A DNA stretch of 64,000 nt from assembly GCF_000017805.1 (NCBI RefSeq), contig NC_009767.1, positions 3,224,001 to 3,288,000 on the forward strand. Direction: 5' to 3'. The notes below the pieces were generated by a model. The model was not told the origin of the DNA. It ran no database searches and worked only from the letters and a program-made list of their open reading frames with translations. The translations under genes and the position numbers were made by a program. How positions within the stretch are numbered: the stretch's first letter is position 1; each line of letters opens with the position of its first letter. Source of the stretch: Roseiflexus castenholzii DSM 13941 (GTDB lineage: Bacteria; Chloroflexota; Chloroflexia; Chloroflexales; Roseiflexaceae). Positions 37,406 to 45,857 of the stretch are shown in pieces.

Positions 37406-38059
37406 ATGATTGATCTACTATTAGACGCCTACCAGTACTTCCTCGCCAATCAATCCCGTTTCTGGACTGCTGCAACCCAACATCTGTGGATCAGCTCGGC
37501 GGCGCTGGCGATCAGCATCGCTGCCGGGTTGCCTCTTGGCATCTGGACGGCGCACGAGGCACGCATCGGGCAGTGGACGATCAACCTGTTCGGCGCACTT
37601 CGTCTGGCGCCGAGTCTCGCTGTGCTGTTCCTGGTGCAACCCTACCTCGGCATCGGCACGATGCCGGCGCTTGTCGCGCTGACGCTCCTGGCGGTGCCGC
37701 CGGTGCTCATTGCCACATATGCCGGAATACGCGCAGTGGATCGCGGCGTGAGCGAAGCGGCGCGCGGCATGGGAATGACCGCCGGACAAATCCTCTGGCG
37801 CGTAGAACTCCCGCTGGCGCTGCCGTCGATAGTCGGCGGTGTGCGCACCGCAGCGGTCGAGGTGATCGCAAGCGCCACGTTAGCCGCCTTCATCGGCGGA
37901 GGCGGGCTTGGCATCTTTATCACCCGTGGCTACGCTCTGTTCGATACCCGCATCATGCTTGTCGGCGCCATCCCGGTGGCGTTGCTGGCGCTCATGGCAG
38001 AGTTGTCGCTGGGGTGGATGCAACGGCGTCTGGCATCCGGGCTGGACGCTGCAACGTAA
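37406..38059 (+). CDS. opuCB: Osmoprotectant ABC transporter permease 1
   Basis: A 217-residue permease with about five or six helices, of the OpuCB/YehW type. The cytoplasmic EAA loop 'VSEAARGMGMTAGQILWRVELP' (~115-140) docks the ATPase, and 'APSLAVLFLVQPYLGIG' is family-typical. It is the first of four genes forming a glycine-betaine/choline-type importer. The binding-protein gene follows after 17 bp. Copy B of the inverted-repeat element lies just upstream, where the promoter should be. Confidence 0.93.
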   Translation: MIDLLLDAYQYFLANQSRFWTAATQHLWISSAALAISIAAGLPLGIWTAHEARIGQWTINLFGALRLAPSLAVLFLVQPYLGIGTMPALVALTLLAVPPVLIATYAGIRAVDRGVSEAARGMGMTAGQILWRVELPLALPSIVGGVRTAAVEVIASATLAAFIGGGGLGIFITRGYALFDTRIMLVGAIPVALLALMAELSLGWMQRRLASGLDAAT

Positions 38060-38076
38060 TACAAAAAAGGAGGTTT

Positions 38077-39027
38077 ATGGTGCGATCTCTTCGGTTTTTT
38101 GTCGCGTTCACCACGCTGGTCGGTCTGGTTCTTGCTGCATGCAGTGCACCCGCTCAAACCACACAACCCACGGCTGTACCGCAACCCGCTCCCGCAGATG
38201 CCACTCCGGTCCGCATTGGCTCGAAGAACTTCACCGAAGCGATTCTGGTTGCCGAAATGTATGCGCTGGCGCTGGAAGATGCCGGCATTCGCGTCGAGCG
38301 CAAGTTCAACCTCGGTGCAACGCCAGTGGCGCACACGGCGCTGGTGAATGGCGAAATCGATCTGTACCCGGAGTACACGTCGACCGGTCTGCTCGAAGTG
38401 CTCAAGCAAGCGCCGATTGCCGACGCCAGAGGCATTCTGGAGGCGGTGCGCAAGGGGTACGAAGAGCAATTCCAGGTGACCTGGCTCGAACCATCGCCAT
38501 TCAACAACACGAATGCGCTGGCAATGACCCGGCAGCGCGCTGAAGAACTGGGGATCAGAACCTACTCCGATCTGGTAGCGCATTCTGGCGATCTGAAACT
38601 TGGCGGTCCGCCGGAGTTTCCCGAGCGTGAGGACACCAAAGGTTTGATGGCTGCCTATGGGTTCGATCCGAAGTTTATCGAAGAGAACTTCGTGCAACTC
38701 GACACCGGCGCATTGCGCTACGAGGCGCTTACCAAAGGTGACATCGATGTGGTCGTCGCATTCGGCACCGACGGGCAGATTAATGGGTTGGGTCTGGCGC
38801 TGCTGGAGGACGATAAGAACTACTACCCCATCTATCAGATTGCGCCGGTCATTCGCCAGGATGCCCTGGCAGCCAACCCACAGATTGCCGAGACGCTCAA
38901 CCGGTTGGCGCCGCTCCTGACGAATGATGTCATGTCCGGTTTGAACTGGCAGGTCGATGGACCGGAGAAGAAGGAGATCGCCGACGTGGCGCGCACCTTC
39001 CTGCAACAACAGGGATTTATCAAGTAG
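38077..39027 (+). CDS. opuCC: Osmoprotectant-binding lipoprotein
   Basis: A 316-residue substrate-binding protein. The lipoprotein signal MVRSLRFFVAFTTLVGLVL ends in LAAC (Cys ~22), then a Pro/Thr linker. 'VRIGSKNFTEAILVAEMYA' and GEIDLYPEYTSTGLL are hallmarks of the OpuAC/OpuCC (QAT) family, followed by 'LEPSPFNNTNALAMTRQRA'. The start has AAGGAGG 5 nt upstream. The ligand is probably glycine betaine, choline or a related quaternary amine. The exact ligand depends on aromatic cage residues that cannot be checked without a model. Confidence 0.93.
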   Translation: MVRSLRFFVAFTTLVGLVLAACSAPAQTTQPTAVPQPAPADATPVRIGSKNFTEAILVAEMYALALEDAGIRVERKFNLGATPVAHTALVNGEIDLYPEYTSTGLLEVLKQAPIADARGILEAVRKGYEEQFQVTWLEPSPFNNTNALAMTRQRAEELGIRTYSDLVAHSGDLKLGGPPEFPEREDTKGLMAAYGFDPKFIEENFVQLDTGALRYEALTKGDIDVVVAFGTDGQINGLGLALLEDDKNYYPIYQIAPVIRQDALAANPQIAETLNRLAPLLTNDVMSGLNWQVDGPEKKEIADVARTFLQQQGFIK

Positions 39028-39031
39028 ACCC

Positions 39032-40012
39032 ATGGCATTCATCATCGCCGATCGACTGACCAAAACGTTTCCCGGCGAGACTCGTCCGGCAGTCGATCAG
39101 GTATCATTCGAAATCAAGAAGGGTGAGTTCGTCGTTTTGCTGGGACCATCCGGTTGCGGCAAGACGACACTGCTCAAGATGATCAACCGTCTCTATGAGC
39201 CGACTGAGGGCCGGCTGTTGATTGATGGCGTCGATGCGCGGTCGATGCCTGCAACGGAATTGCGCCGTCGCATCGGGTATGTGATCCAGCAAACCGGTCT
39301 GTTTCCCCATTTGCGTATCGAACAGAATATCGCAGTCGTGCCACAGTTGCTCAAGTGGGATCGCGCGCGGATCGAAGCGCGGATCGATGAACTGCTTGAT
39401 CTGGTAGAACTGCCGCGCGCGTACCGCAAGCGGTATCCGCGCCAACTCTCCGGCGGCGAGCAGCAGCGCGTCGGTCTGGCGCGCGCGCTGGCTGCCGATC
39501 CATCCCTTATGCTGATGGACGAGCCGTTCGGCGCGCTCGACGCTATCACGCGCGCCCGTTTGCAGGACGAACTGCTGCGTATTCAGCAGCGCCTCCACAA
39601 AACGATTCTGTTTGTGACCCACGATGTGGATGAAGCGCTCCGCCTGGCGGATCGGCTATTAATTATGCGCGCCGGGCATATCGTGCAGTTCGACACGCCG
39701 CTGGCGGTGCTGGCAGCGCCAGCAGACGATTTCGTGCGCGACCTGCTCAGCACGGATGATGTGCTGCGCCGCCTCAGTCTGCTGACTGTCGCCGACGCGC
39801 TGGCGGACAACGGCGCCGGCAAGCGCCTTGCCGAAAACGATGCGCAGGAGACGCTGCAACCAGGCGATACGCTGCGTGAGGCGCTCATTCGCGTCCTGCG
39901 GGCAGGCGGTCAGGCGCTGCCGGTCGTCGCCAATGGACAGAACGTGGGGGAGATTTCGCCGGATACCATCGCCTCGGTGCTGACACGCACAACCCATGCG
40001 TTATCTGATTGA
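39032..40012 (+). CDS. opuCA: Osmoprotectant ABC transporter ATPase
   Basis: A 326-residue ABC ATPase with Walker A GPSGCGKTT (~39-47), Q loop VIQQTGLFPH, signature LSGGEQQRVGLARAL (~139), Walker B LMLMDEPFGALD (~164) and H loop THDVDEAL. The C-terminal ~70 residues (LQPGDTLREALIRVLRAGG then ALPVVANGQNVGE) look like one CBS module, used in this family to sense ionic strength. ATG 39032 is 5 nt after the binding-protein stop. Its 3' end overlaps the next permease by 17 nt. Confidence 0.95.
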   Translation: MAFIIADRLTKTFPGETRPAVDQVSFEIKKGEFVVLLGPSGCGKTTLLKMINRLYEPTEGRLLIDGVDARSMPATELRRRIGYVIQQTGLFPHLRIEQNIAVVPQLLKWDRARIEARIDELLDLVELPRAYRKRYPRQLSGGEQQRVGLARALAADPSLMLMDEPFGALDAITRARLQDELLRIQQRLHKTILFVTHDVDEALRLADRLLIMRAGHIVQFDTPLAVLAAPADDFVRDLLSTDDVLRRLSLLTVADALADNGAGKRLAENDAQETLQPGDTLREALIRVLRAGGQALPVVANGQNVGEISPDTIASVLTRTTHALSD

Positions 40013-40637
40013 CAACCTTCCCTATGTGCTGAGCCTGGCAGGGCAGCACCTGCTGATGTCGGGCGTAAGCCTTGCGATTGCGCTGGCGATTGCGCTGCCG
40101 ATGGGGATCATCTGCGCGCGCGTTGCGTGGCTGCGTAGCCTGGTGCTGGGGATTCTGGGCATTATCTACACTATTCCAAGCCTCTCGCTCTTTGTCCTCC
40201 TCATTCCCTTCACCGGTCTGGGGCTACGCCCGGCGGTGATTGCTTTGGTCGCGTATGCGCAACTGGTGCTGGTGCGGAATGTGGTCGTCGGGCTGACCGG
40301 CATCGACCCGGCGATTGTCGAAGCGGCGCGCGGCATGGGAATGACGGCGCTCCAGCGGCTGTGGCGGGTGGAACTGCCGCTGGCATTGCCGATCATCCTG
40401 GCGGGGGTGCGCGTGGCGACGCTTTCGATCATCGCCATTGGGACGATTGCAGCATTCATCAACGCGGGCGGACTCGGGCTGTTGTTGTTCGATGGCGTGC
40501 GCAGCAGCAACCCGGAAAAGATTATCGCCGGCGCGGTCGCCGTCAGTGTGCTGGCGATTGGCGCGAATGGCGTGCTGTGGGCAGTCGAGCAGCGCGCGAC
40601 GCAGGCGATGCAGGGGGGTAGGGGTTATAAGAACTGA
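39996..40637 (+). CDS. opuCD: Osmoprotectant ABC transporter permease 2
   Basis: A 213-residue permease with about six helices, homologous to the first permease. EAA loop 'VEAARGMGMTALQRLWRVELP', IYTIPSLSLFVLLIPFTGLG near helix 2-3, and AAFINAGGLGLLLFDGV near the C terminus. Its ATG lies within the ATPase coding end. It completes the importer. Directly after its stop, a short decamer repeat begins. Confidence 0.93.
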   Translation: MRYLIDNLPYVLSLAGQHLLMSGVSLAIALAIALPMGIICARVAWLRSLVLGILGIIYTIPSLSLFVLLIPFTGLGLRPAVIALVAYAQLVLVRNVVVGLTGIDPAIVEAARGMGMTALQRLWRVELPLALPIILAGVRVATLSIIAIGTIAAFINAGGLGLLLFDGVRSSNPEKIIAGAVAVSVLAIGANGVLWAVEQRATQAMQGGRGYKN

Positions 40638-40800
40638 GAACTGAGAACTGAGAACTGAGAACTGAGAACCGAGACCGCCAACGCGCGTTGTGGAGCGTTA
40701 CGCCTTGCGCACCGCGCGTTCGAACATCTTGTCTGACTGACCGCAAGTGAGTATGAGAACTGAGAACCGAGAACCGAGAACCGAGAACTGAGACAGGTGA
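40638..40800. repeat. GAACTGAGAA-type short tandem repeats
   Basis: Two clusters of the 10-bp word GAGAACTGA/GAGAACCGA (about 40630-40670 and 40755-40795), separated by ~85 bp of single-copy sequence. The words begin in the last codons of the preceding permease gene. No gene or clear terminator was seen. Confidence 0.85.
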
Positions 40801-40810
40801 GAAGAGCGCG

Positions 40811-41254
40811 ATGAGACTTGTAACCACTAAGAGTATGCTGCTTCTCGTCAGCATGGCAATACTTTTCACTGCGATCACGCCTGCATCCAGCGCGTAGGCG
40901 AACTCGGCGGCATCTCTCGGGCAGATTCAGGCAAATCCCGACGCATTCATTGATCAAGTCGTCACAGTACGCGGCGCCACCGGCGCTTATGTTGATCGTA
41001 ATGAGTTTCTATTCGATGACGGAACAGGGCAGATCGTCGTTGATTCGGGCCCGCCGTGGTTCCGCCAGGTCAGCATTGCGATTGGCACACCAGTGACGGT
41101 TACCGGGCAAATCGACCGAATGCGCGGAGGCGGTATCGACCTCGATGCCTGCCAGATCACCACGCCAACCGAGACCATCCAAATCCGCGACTGCTCATTC
41201 AGCGGACCGCCTCCCTGGGCCGGTGGTCCGAAACGGCGCGGTTCTCGTCGTTAG
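40811..41254 (+). pseudogene. Secreted OB-fold protein with in-frame amber codon
   Basis: Read from ATG 40811, 28 codons encode a good signal peptide (MLLLVSMAILFTAITPASSA at its end). TAG follows at 40895-40897, and the same frame continues for 118 codons to TAG at 41252. The continuation (starting ANSAASLGQIQANPDAF, with VVTVRGATGAYVDRNEFLF, DDGTGQIVVDSGPP and VTVTGQIDRM) reads as a small bacterial OB-fold domain. The stop falls exactly at the expected signal-peptidase site. Either a recent nonsense mutation, a base-call error, or amber read-through; the intact flanking frame favours a recent event. Confidence 0.72.
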
Positions 41255-41640
41255 CACACTCTCCATACGGCGATAGCATCGCCATTGCTGTTGAGTCGGC
41301 GCGATACCATGACAGTTCAGTAGTGGAAGTGACGGTAGCCGCGTTGTTGTCGATGTCTTGCAGTAGCGCATTCTTCATGTTCAGGCCTGCGCCATTGGAA
41401 CGGGAACGCGGCATCGAGCGTCAGCGACGGGAACACGCCCAGATTGTCAGCACAGCGCTTGGGCGGGAGTCGTCGATTGGCTTTGGTGCTGCGGCTGTAA
41501 TCGCGCCGGAAGCGCCAAAAAAAGAAAATGTGGGTACACGCCACAAGCGGCGCATTGATGGAACAACCATAAGAACAGCCCTGTCATCTGAAGCAGCGAA
41601 CAGAGGACAGGAGGCGAAGCAGCGCTTTACCCATACCGGC
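41255..41640. other. Intergenic stretch without a recognised gene
   Basis: 386 bp between the OB-fold gene and the alpha/beta hydrolase. Open frames exist on both strands but none has family resemblance or a ribosome-binding site. AGGAGG at 41609-41614 has no start codon at a normal distance. An A-run at about 41518-41527 is the only obvious feature. Confidence 0.5.
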
Positions 41641-42507
41641 ATGCAGATGCTCACAATTGGCGATAGACAGTACAAATTCCATCATATTCAGCCTGGCAAT
41701 GTGCCACTGGCATACATCGAGTGCGGTCACGGCGCGCCGGTGGTTTTCGTCCACGGCAGCGGACCAACCGACCTGCGCACCTGGGAGCGACAGATCGAGC
41801 CATTCGCTGCTCACTTTCGGGTCGTTGCCTACAGCCGGCGCTGCCACTACCCAAACCCGGCGACCGGCGATCTCGCCGGCATCACCTCGACCCGCACCCA
41901 TGCGCACGATCTGTCCGACCTGATCACCGCGCTCGGTCTGGGGCGTGTGCATCTGGTCGGTTTTTCGTTCGGGGCGGATATTGTTCTGCGGTTGGCGGCG
42001 GATCGCCCAGACCTGGTGCGCACGCTGACGATCACGGAACCGCCGTTGCGCTCCTGGCTCGCCACGCTGCCCGGCGGCGCCGAACTCCTGACGCAGCGCG
42101 CGGCAGCAATTCTTCCGGCAAAACGCGCCGTGCAGGACGGCAACCTGGAACAGGGTGCGCGGCTTTTTATCGATGGCATGATGGGGCGCGGCGTATTCGA
42201 CGGACTGTCGCCATCAGCCCGCCAACGCATTGTGAGCAATGCGCATCTGATCGGCGCCGAACCGACGGAGATCGACGCTGTGAGCGCCGAAGACATCACC
42301 CGCGATGAAGCGGCGACGATTCAGGCGCCGACGCTCCTGCTCACCGGCGATACCAGCCCGCCAATGTTTCTGATTGTCAGCCGGGAACTGGCGCGCATTC
42401 TGCCGAATGTCGAACAGGCGCGGATCAGTGGGGCTGCTCACCTTCTGCATATCACCCATGCGCAGGTATACAATGCGATTGTGTTGGGGTTTCTGAGTAA
42501 AGGTTAG
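41641..42507 (+). CDS. Alpha/beta hydrolase with intact triad
   Basis: A 288-residue hydrolase. The oxyanion strand is PVVFVHGSGPTDLRTWERQ, the nucleophile elbow LVGFSFGADIVLRLA (Ser ~108), the acid TLLLTGDTSPP (~237) and the His loop ISGAAHLLHITH (~267). A helical lid lies at ~130-200. The overall pattern is that of esterases and haloperoxidase-like hydrolases, and the substrate is unknown. The start at ATG 41641 (or 41647) matches the beginning of similarity; the upstream open frame of ~195 codons is not protein-like. Confidence 0.85.
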   Translation: MQMLTIGDRQYKFHHIQPGNVPLAYIECGHGAPVVFVHGSGPTDLRTWERQIEPFAAHFRVVAYSRRCHYPNPATGDLAGITSTRTHAHDLSDLITALGLGRVHLVGFSFGADIVLRLAADRPDLVRTLTITEPPLRSWLATLPGGAELLTQRAAAILPAKRAVQDGNLEQGARLFIDGMMGRGVFDGLSPSARQRIVSNAHLIGAEPTEIDAVSAEDITRDEAATIQAPTLLLTGDTSPPMFLIVSRELARILPNVEQARISGAAHLLHITHAQVYNAIVLGFLSKG

Positions 42508-42518
42508 GGGTCAGGTCT

Positions 42519-42800
42519 CTACCAATGACCTGTGAACATCCGGCATGGTCATCCCGAGCAGAGCGAGGGGTCTTGCGCGACCCGCTTAGATTCCTCGCTG
42601 CGTTTACCCTGAGCGAAGCGAAGGGCTCGGAATGACAAGTCGCTGCGCTCGGAATGACAAGTCGCTGCGCTCGGAATGACAAGTCGCTGCGCTCGGAATG
42701 ACAAGTCGCTGCGCTCGGAATGACAAGTCGCTGCGCTCGGAATGACAAGTCGCTGCGCTCGGAATGACACGCATGCGGCATCTTCAATCGTCATTGGTAT
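42519..42800. repeat. MITE-like element, copy C, with internal 22-bp expansion
   Basis: About 280 bp, in opposite orientation to copies A and B. The ends are TACCAATGA and TCATTGGTAT (42791-42800). The interior contains the CCCTGAGCGAAGCGAAGGG hairpin. It then has seven occurrences of CTCGGAATGACA at a 22-bp spacing from about 42628 to 42770 (unit CTCGGAATGACAAGTCGCTGCG), so the element has grown by tandem duplication. Open frames through it are artefacts. Confidence 0.88.
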
Positions 42801-42873
42801 CCTGCATCAGGCGAACATTCAATGGCCAACGCCCGACTTCAACCTGCCACCCCGCGCCTCGCGCCGCATGCCT

Positions 42874-44412
42874 CTACCTGACCACATACACCACGAACTC
42901 TCCTGCCTCCACACGCCTGGCATGGTGGTCGAGATACGACCGCACCTCTGGGGATGCGGGAGCGTTGCCGCTTGCCGGCAGCACGACGTAACGGATCGGA
43001 TGCTGATCCAGATAGCGCGCGAAATGATCGACGTTCTCCATGATGTTGCGCTGAAAGGTTTCGTCGATCTCGAACCAGGTTGCCGGTTGCCGCGCATAGA
43101 GGATCGTGTGCCAGTATGCTTCCGTCAGCACATAGCCACGCGGCTGTTCGCGCAGTACTCGCCAGACCGGCTCATAGCTGCGGAGGCGCGCCCCTTCGAC
43201 GGTGTAATATCCGATGGTCACCAGGTTGATCACAGCAAACAAGACAATCAAATAGAATGCCGCGCGACGTTTCCATGGCAGCGGCAGGCGGGTGATGCCG
43301 GCCGCAACGAGCAGCGCCAGCGGCGGCAGGGCAGGGATGATGATACGCGGGCTATTGCCCGAACCCGGGGTCGCGGCATACACCAGGAGCACAACAACGC
43401 CCAATCCCAGCCATGCCAGCAGCAACGCCAGCACAGGGACAGGAAAACTGCCGCTGCGTGCGCCGACAACGGCAAGAGCGCCGATAACTGCCAGCGTCAG
43501 CAGCGCGCCGTACCAGGGGATGTAGAACAGTAATTCGAGCATCTGTGGCGCAACCAGGCTGAACTGCTGGAGCGACAGTCCACCCGTCGGCGCGCGCTCA
43601 CCCCGCCCCAGGTAGTGCAGCCACACCCACGGCGCCGCGATCATTGCCGGACCGACCAGTGCAGCGAGTGTGTGCGCCCATACACGCCGGGGAACAGACT
43701 CACGACGTCTCCGCTGTGCGATAAACGACAAGACAGATGCAATGCCAACCACGCCAAAATAGAGCGCGAGCAGGTCGAGTTTCATCAGTGCTGCGACGCC
43801 GCCAAGAATGACGGTTGCAACCGTGCGCTCACGAATATACGCCAGAAGCGCAGCCGTGAGCGCCAGCGCCGAGAGCGCCTCGCTGTAGGCGACCGTCGCA
43901 TAATCGCGGAAGAGAGGGAAGCACGCGAGAAATGCCGCAGCAATCAGCGCCTCGCGTCGGGTCAACCAGAGGCGCGCCAGCCGGTAGGTCAGCAAGACGA
44001 CCCCCGCACCCGCCAGCGGAACGACGAGGTGCATTGCGGTGTACGAATGGGCGGCGAACCAGACCAGCGCAAAGATCAGCAGCGGAACCGGACCCCACCA
44101 GCGGTGCAATCCACCCTGCGGAAAGCGGTAAAGCGCCAGCGGCGCAAGCGAAGGCGGATCGGGCGGAAAACCCTTGATGCGCTCGTAGGTATCAGGCGCG
44201 CCGAACAGAAATGCCGGGTTCTCAACGATCAGTATCCCCCAGTGCATGTTGCGCGGTGCATCACCGTACTGCGAACCGGTGAACAATTGCACCAATGCGA
44301 ACTGACCTGCCAGTAACGCCAGGATGACAGCGTGCGAGCCTATTATAGCGCGAATGCGAGCATTCCAGGATCGGCGAACTGTATGTGATGGGGGAGAGAT
44401 GGAATGGTTCAT
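42874..44412 (-). CDS. Polytopic membrane protein, GT39/ArnT-like glycosyltransferase
   Basis: A 512-residue GT-C protein. After helix 1 (AVILALLAGQFALVQLF) comes 'GSQYGDAPRNMHWGIL', where the Asp is in the expected catalytic loop. About eleven more hydrophobic segments follow, including VVPLAGAGVVLLTYRLARLW ('Y-R-L-A-R', typical of PMT/ArnT relatives). A C-terminal soluble part with FARYLDQHPIRYVVLPASG completes it. It probably transfers a sugar from a polyprenyl donor, with unknown acceptor. It sits alone between the copy C element and a large repeat array. Confidence 0.75.
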   Translation of the reverse strand: MNHSISPPSHTVRRSWNARIRAIIGSHAVILALLAGQFALVQLFTGSQYGDAPRNMHWGILIVENPAFLFGAPDTYERIKGFPPDPPSLAPLALYRFPQGGLHRWWGPVPLLIFALVWFAAHSYTAMHLVVPLAGAGVVLLTYRLARLWLTRREALIAAAFLACFPLFRDYATVAYSEALSALALTAALLAYIRERTVATVILGGVAALMKLDLLALYFGVVGIASVLSFIAQRRRRESVPRRVWAHTLAALVGPAMIAAPWVWLHYLGRGERAPTGGLSLQQFSLVAPQMLELLFYIPWYGALLTLAVIGALAVVGARSGSFPVPVLALLLAWLGLGVVVLLVYAATPGSGNSPRIIIPALPPLALLVAAGITRLPLPWKRRAAFYLIVLFAVINLVTIGYYTVEGARLRSYEPVWRVLREQPRGYVLTEAYWHTILYARQPATWFEIDETFQRNIMENVDHFARYLDQHPIRYVVLPASGNAPASPEVRSYLDHHARRVEAGEFVVYVVR

Positions 44413-44427
44413 TGTCGTTCACCGCTT

Positions 44428-45810
44428 AGAGAGGTTTTTTGAACCACAGAGACACAGAGGACACAGAGCATTTGTATGATGGGCTGGGCTCACCTTCGCA
44501 CCTGCAACCTTCCCGCCTGCACCCCTCTTGCCCCTCACCGCGCGCCTCGTCATGGTTCATGATCGTTCACCGCTTAGAGAGGTTTTTTGAACCACAGAGA
44601 CACAGAGGACACAGAGCATTTGTATGATGGGCTGGGCTCACCTTCGCCCCTGCAACCTTCCCGCCTGCACCCCTCGTGCCCCTTACCTCGCGCCTCGTCA
44701 TGGTTCATGATCGTTCACCGCTCAGAGAGGTTTTTGAACCACAGAGACACAGAGGACACAGAGCATTTGTATGATGGGCTGGGCTCACCTTCGCCCCTGC
44801 AATCTTCCCGCCTGCACCCCTCTTGCCCCTCACCGCGCGCCTCGTCATGGTTCATGATCGTTCACCGCTTAGAGAGGTTTTTTGAACCACAGAGACATAT
44901 TTGAACCACAGAGACACAGAGGACACAGAGCATTTGTATGATGGGCTGGGCTCACCTTCGCACCTGCAACCTTCCCGCCTGCACCCCTCGTGCCCCTTAC
45001 CTCGCGCCTCGTCATGGTTCATGATCGTTCACCGCTTAGAGAGGTTTTTTGAACCACAGAGACACAGAGGACACAGAGCATTTGTATGATGGGCTGGGCT
45101 CACCTTCGCACCTGCAACCTTCCCGCCTGCACCCCTCTTGCCCCTCACCGCGCGCCTCGTCATGGTTCATGATCGTTCACCGCTTAGAGAGGTTTTTTGA
45201 ACCACAGAGACATATTTGAACCACAGAGACACAGAGGACACAGAGCATTTGTATGATGGGCTGGGCTCGCCTTCGCCCCTGCAACCTCCCCGCCTGCACC
45301 CCTCGTGCCCCTCACCGCGCGCCTCGTCTTGGTTCATGATCGTTCACCGCTCAGAGAGGTTTTTTGAACCACAGAGACACATTTGAACCACAGAGACACA
45401 GAGGACACAGAGCATTTGTATGATGGGCTGGGCTCACCTTCGCACCTGCAACCTTCCCGCCTGCACCCCTCGTGCCCCTTACCTCGCGCCTCGTCATGGT
45501 TCATGATCGTTCACCGCTCAGAGAGGTTTTTGAACCACAGAGACACAGAGGACACAGAGCATTTGTATGATGGGCTGGGCTCACCTTCGCCCCTGCAATC
45601 TTCCCGCCTGCACCCCTCGTGCCCCTTACCTCGCGCCTCGTCATGGTTCATGATCGTTCACCGCTTAGAGAGGTTTTTTGAACCACAGAGACATATTTGA
45701 ACCACAGAGACACAGAGGACACAGAGCATTTGTATGATGGGCTGGGCTCACCTTCGCCCCTGCAACCTTCCCGCCTGCACCCCTCGTGCCCCTCACCGCG
45801 CGCCTCGTCT
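44428..45810. repeat. Tandem array of nine ~148-bp repeats
   Basis: Full units begin GAACCACAGAGACACAGAGG at 44441, 44589, 44736, 44903, 45051, 45218, 45385, 45532 and 45699. Each continues with GGACACAGAGCATTTG, GATGGGCTGGGCTC, a C-rich part with CTGCACCCCTC and ends GTTCACCGCTTAGAGAGG then a T-run. Units 4, 6, 7 and 9 are preceded by an extra 19-bp partial start (GAACCACAGAGACATATTT or CACATTT). A related single motif lies at 11310-11340. The array ends just before the crtI promoter region. Confidence 0.95.
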
Positions 45811-45857
45811 ATGATACACTATTCACAAACACGCGTGTTCCAGCAAAGGATGTCGAT

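Noticed and set aside
42452..42794. ORFs with repeated 'SERSDLSFRAQRLVIPSAATCH'-type peptides
   Set aside because: Frames through the 22-bp expansion of element copy C.
44439..45700. Repeated small ORFs beginning MNHRDTEDTE
   Set aside because: Each is a frame through one copy of the 148-bp repeat; identical ORFs at each unit show repeat, not gene. Such peptides are a common annotation artefact.
44428..45810. CRISPR array
   Set aside because: Repeats are ~148 bp and contiguous with no unique spacers; no cas genes.
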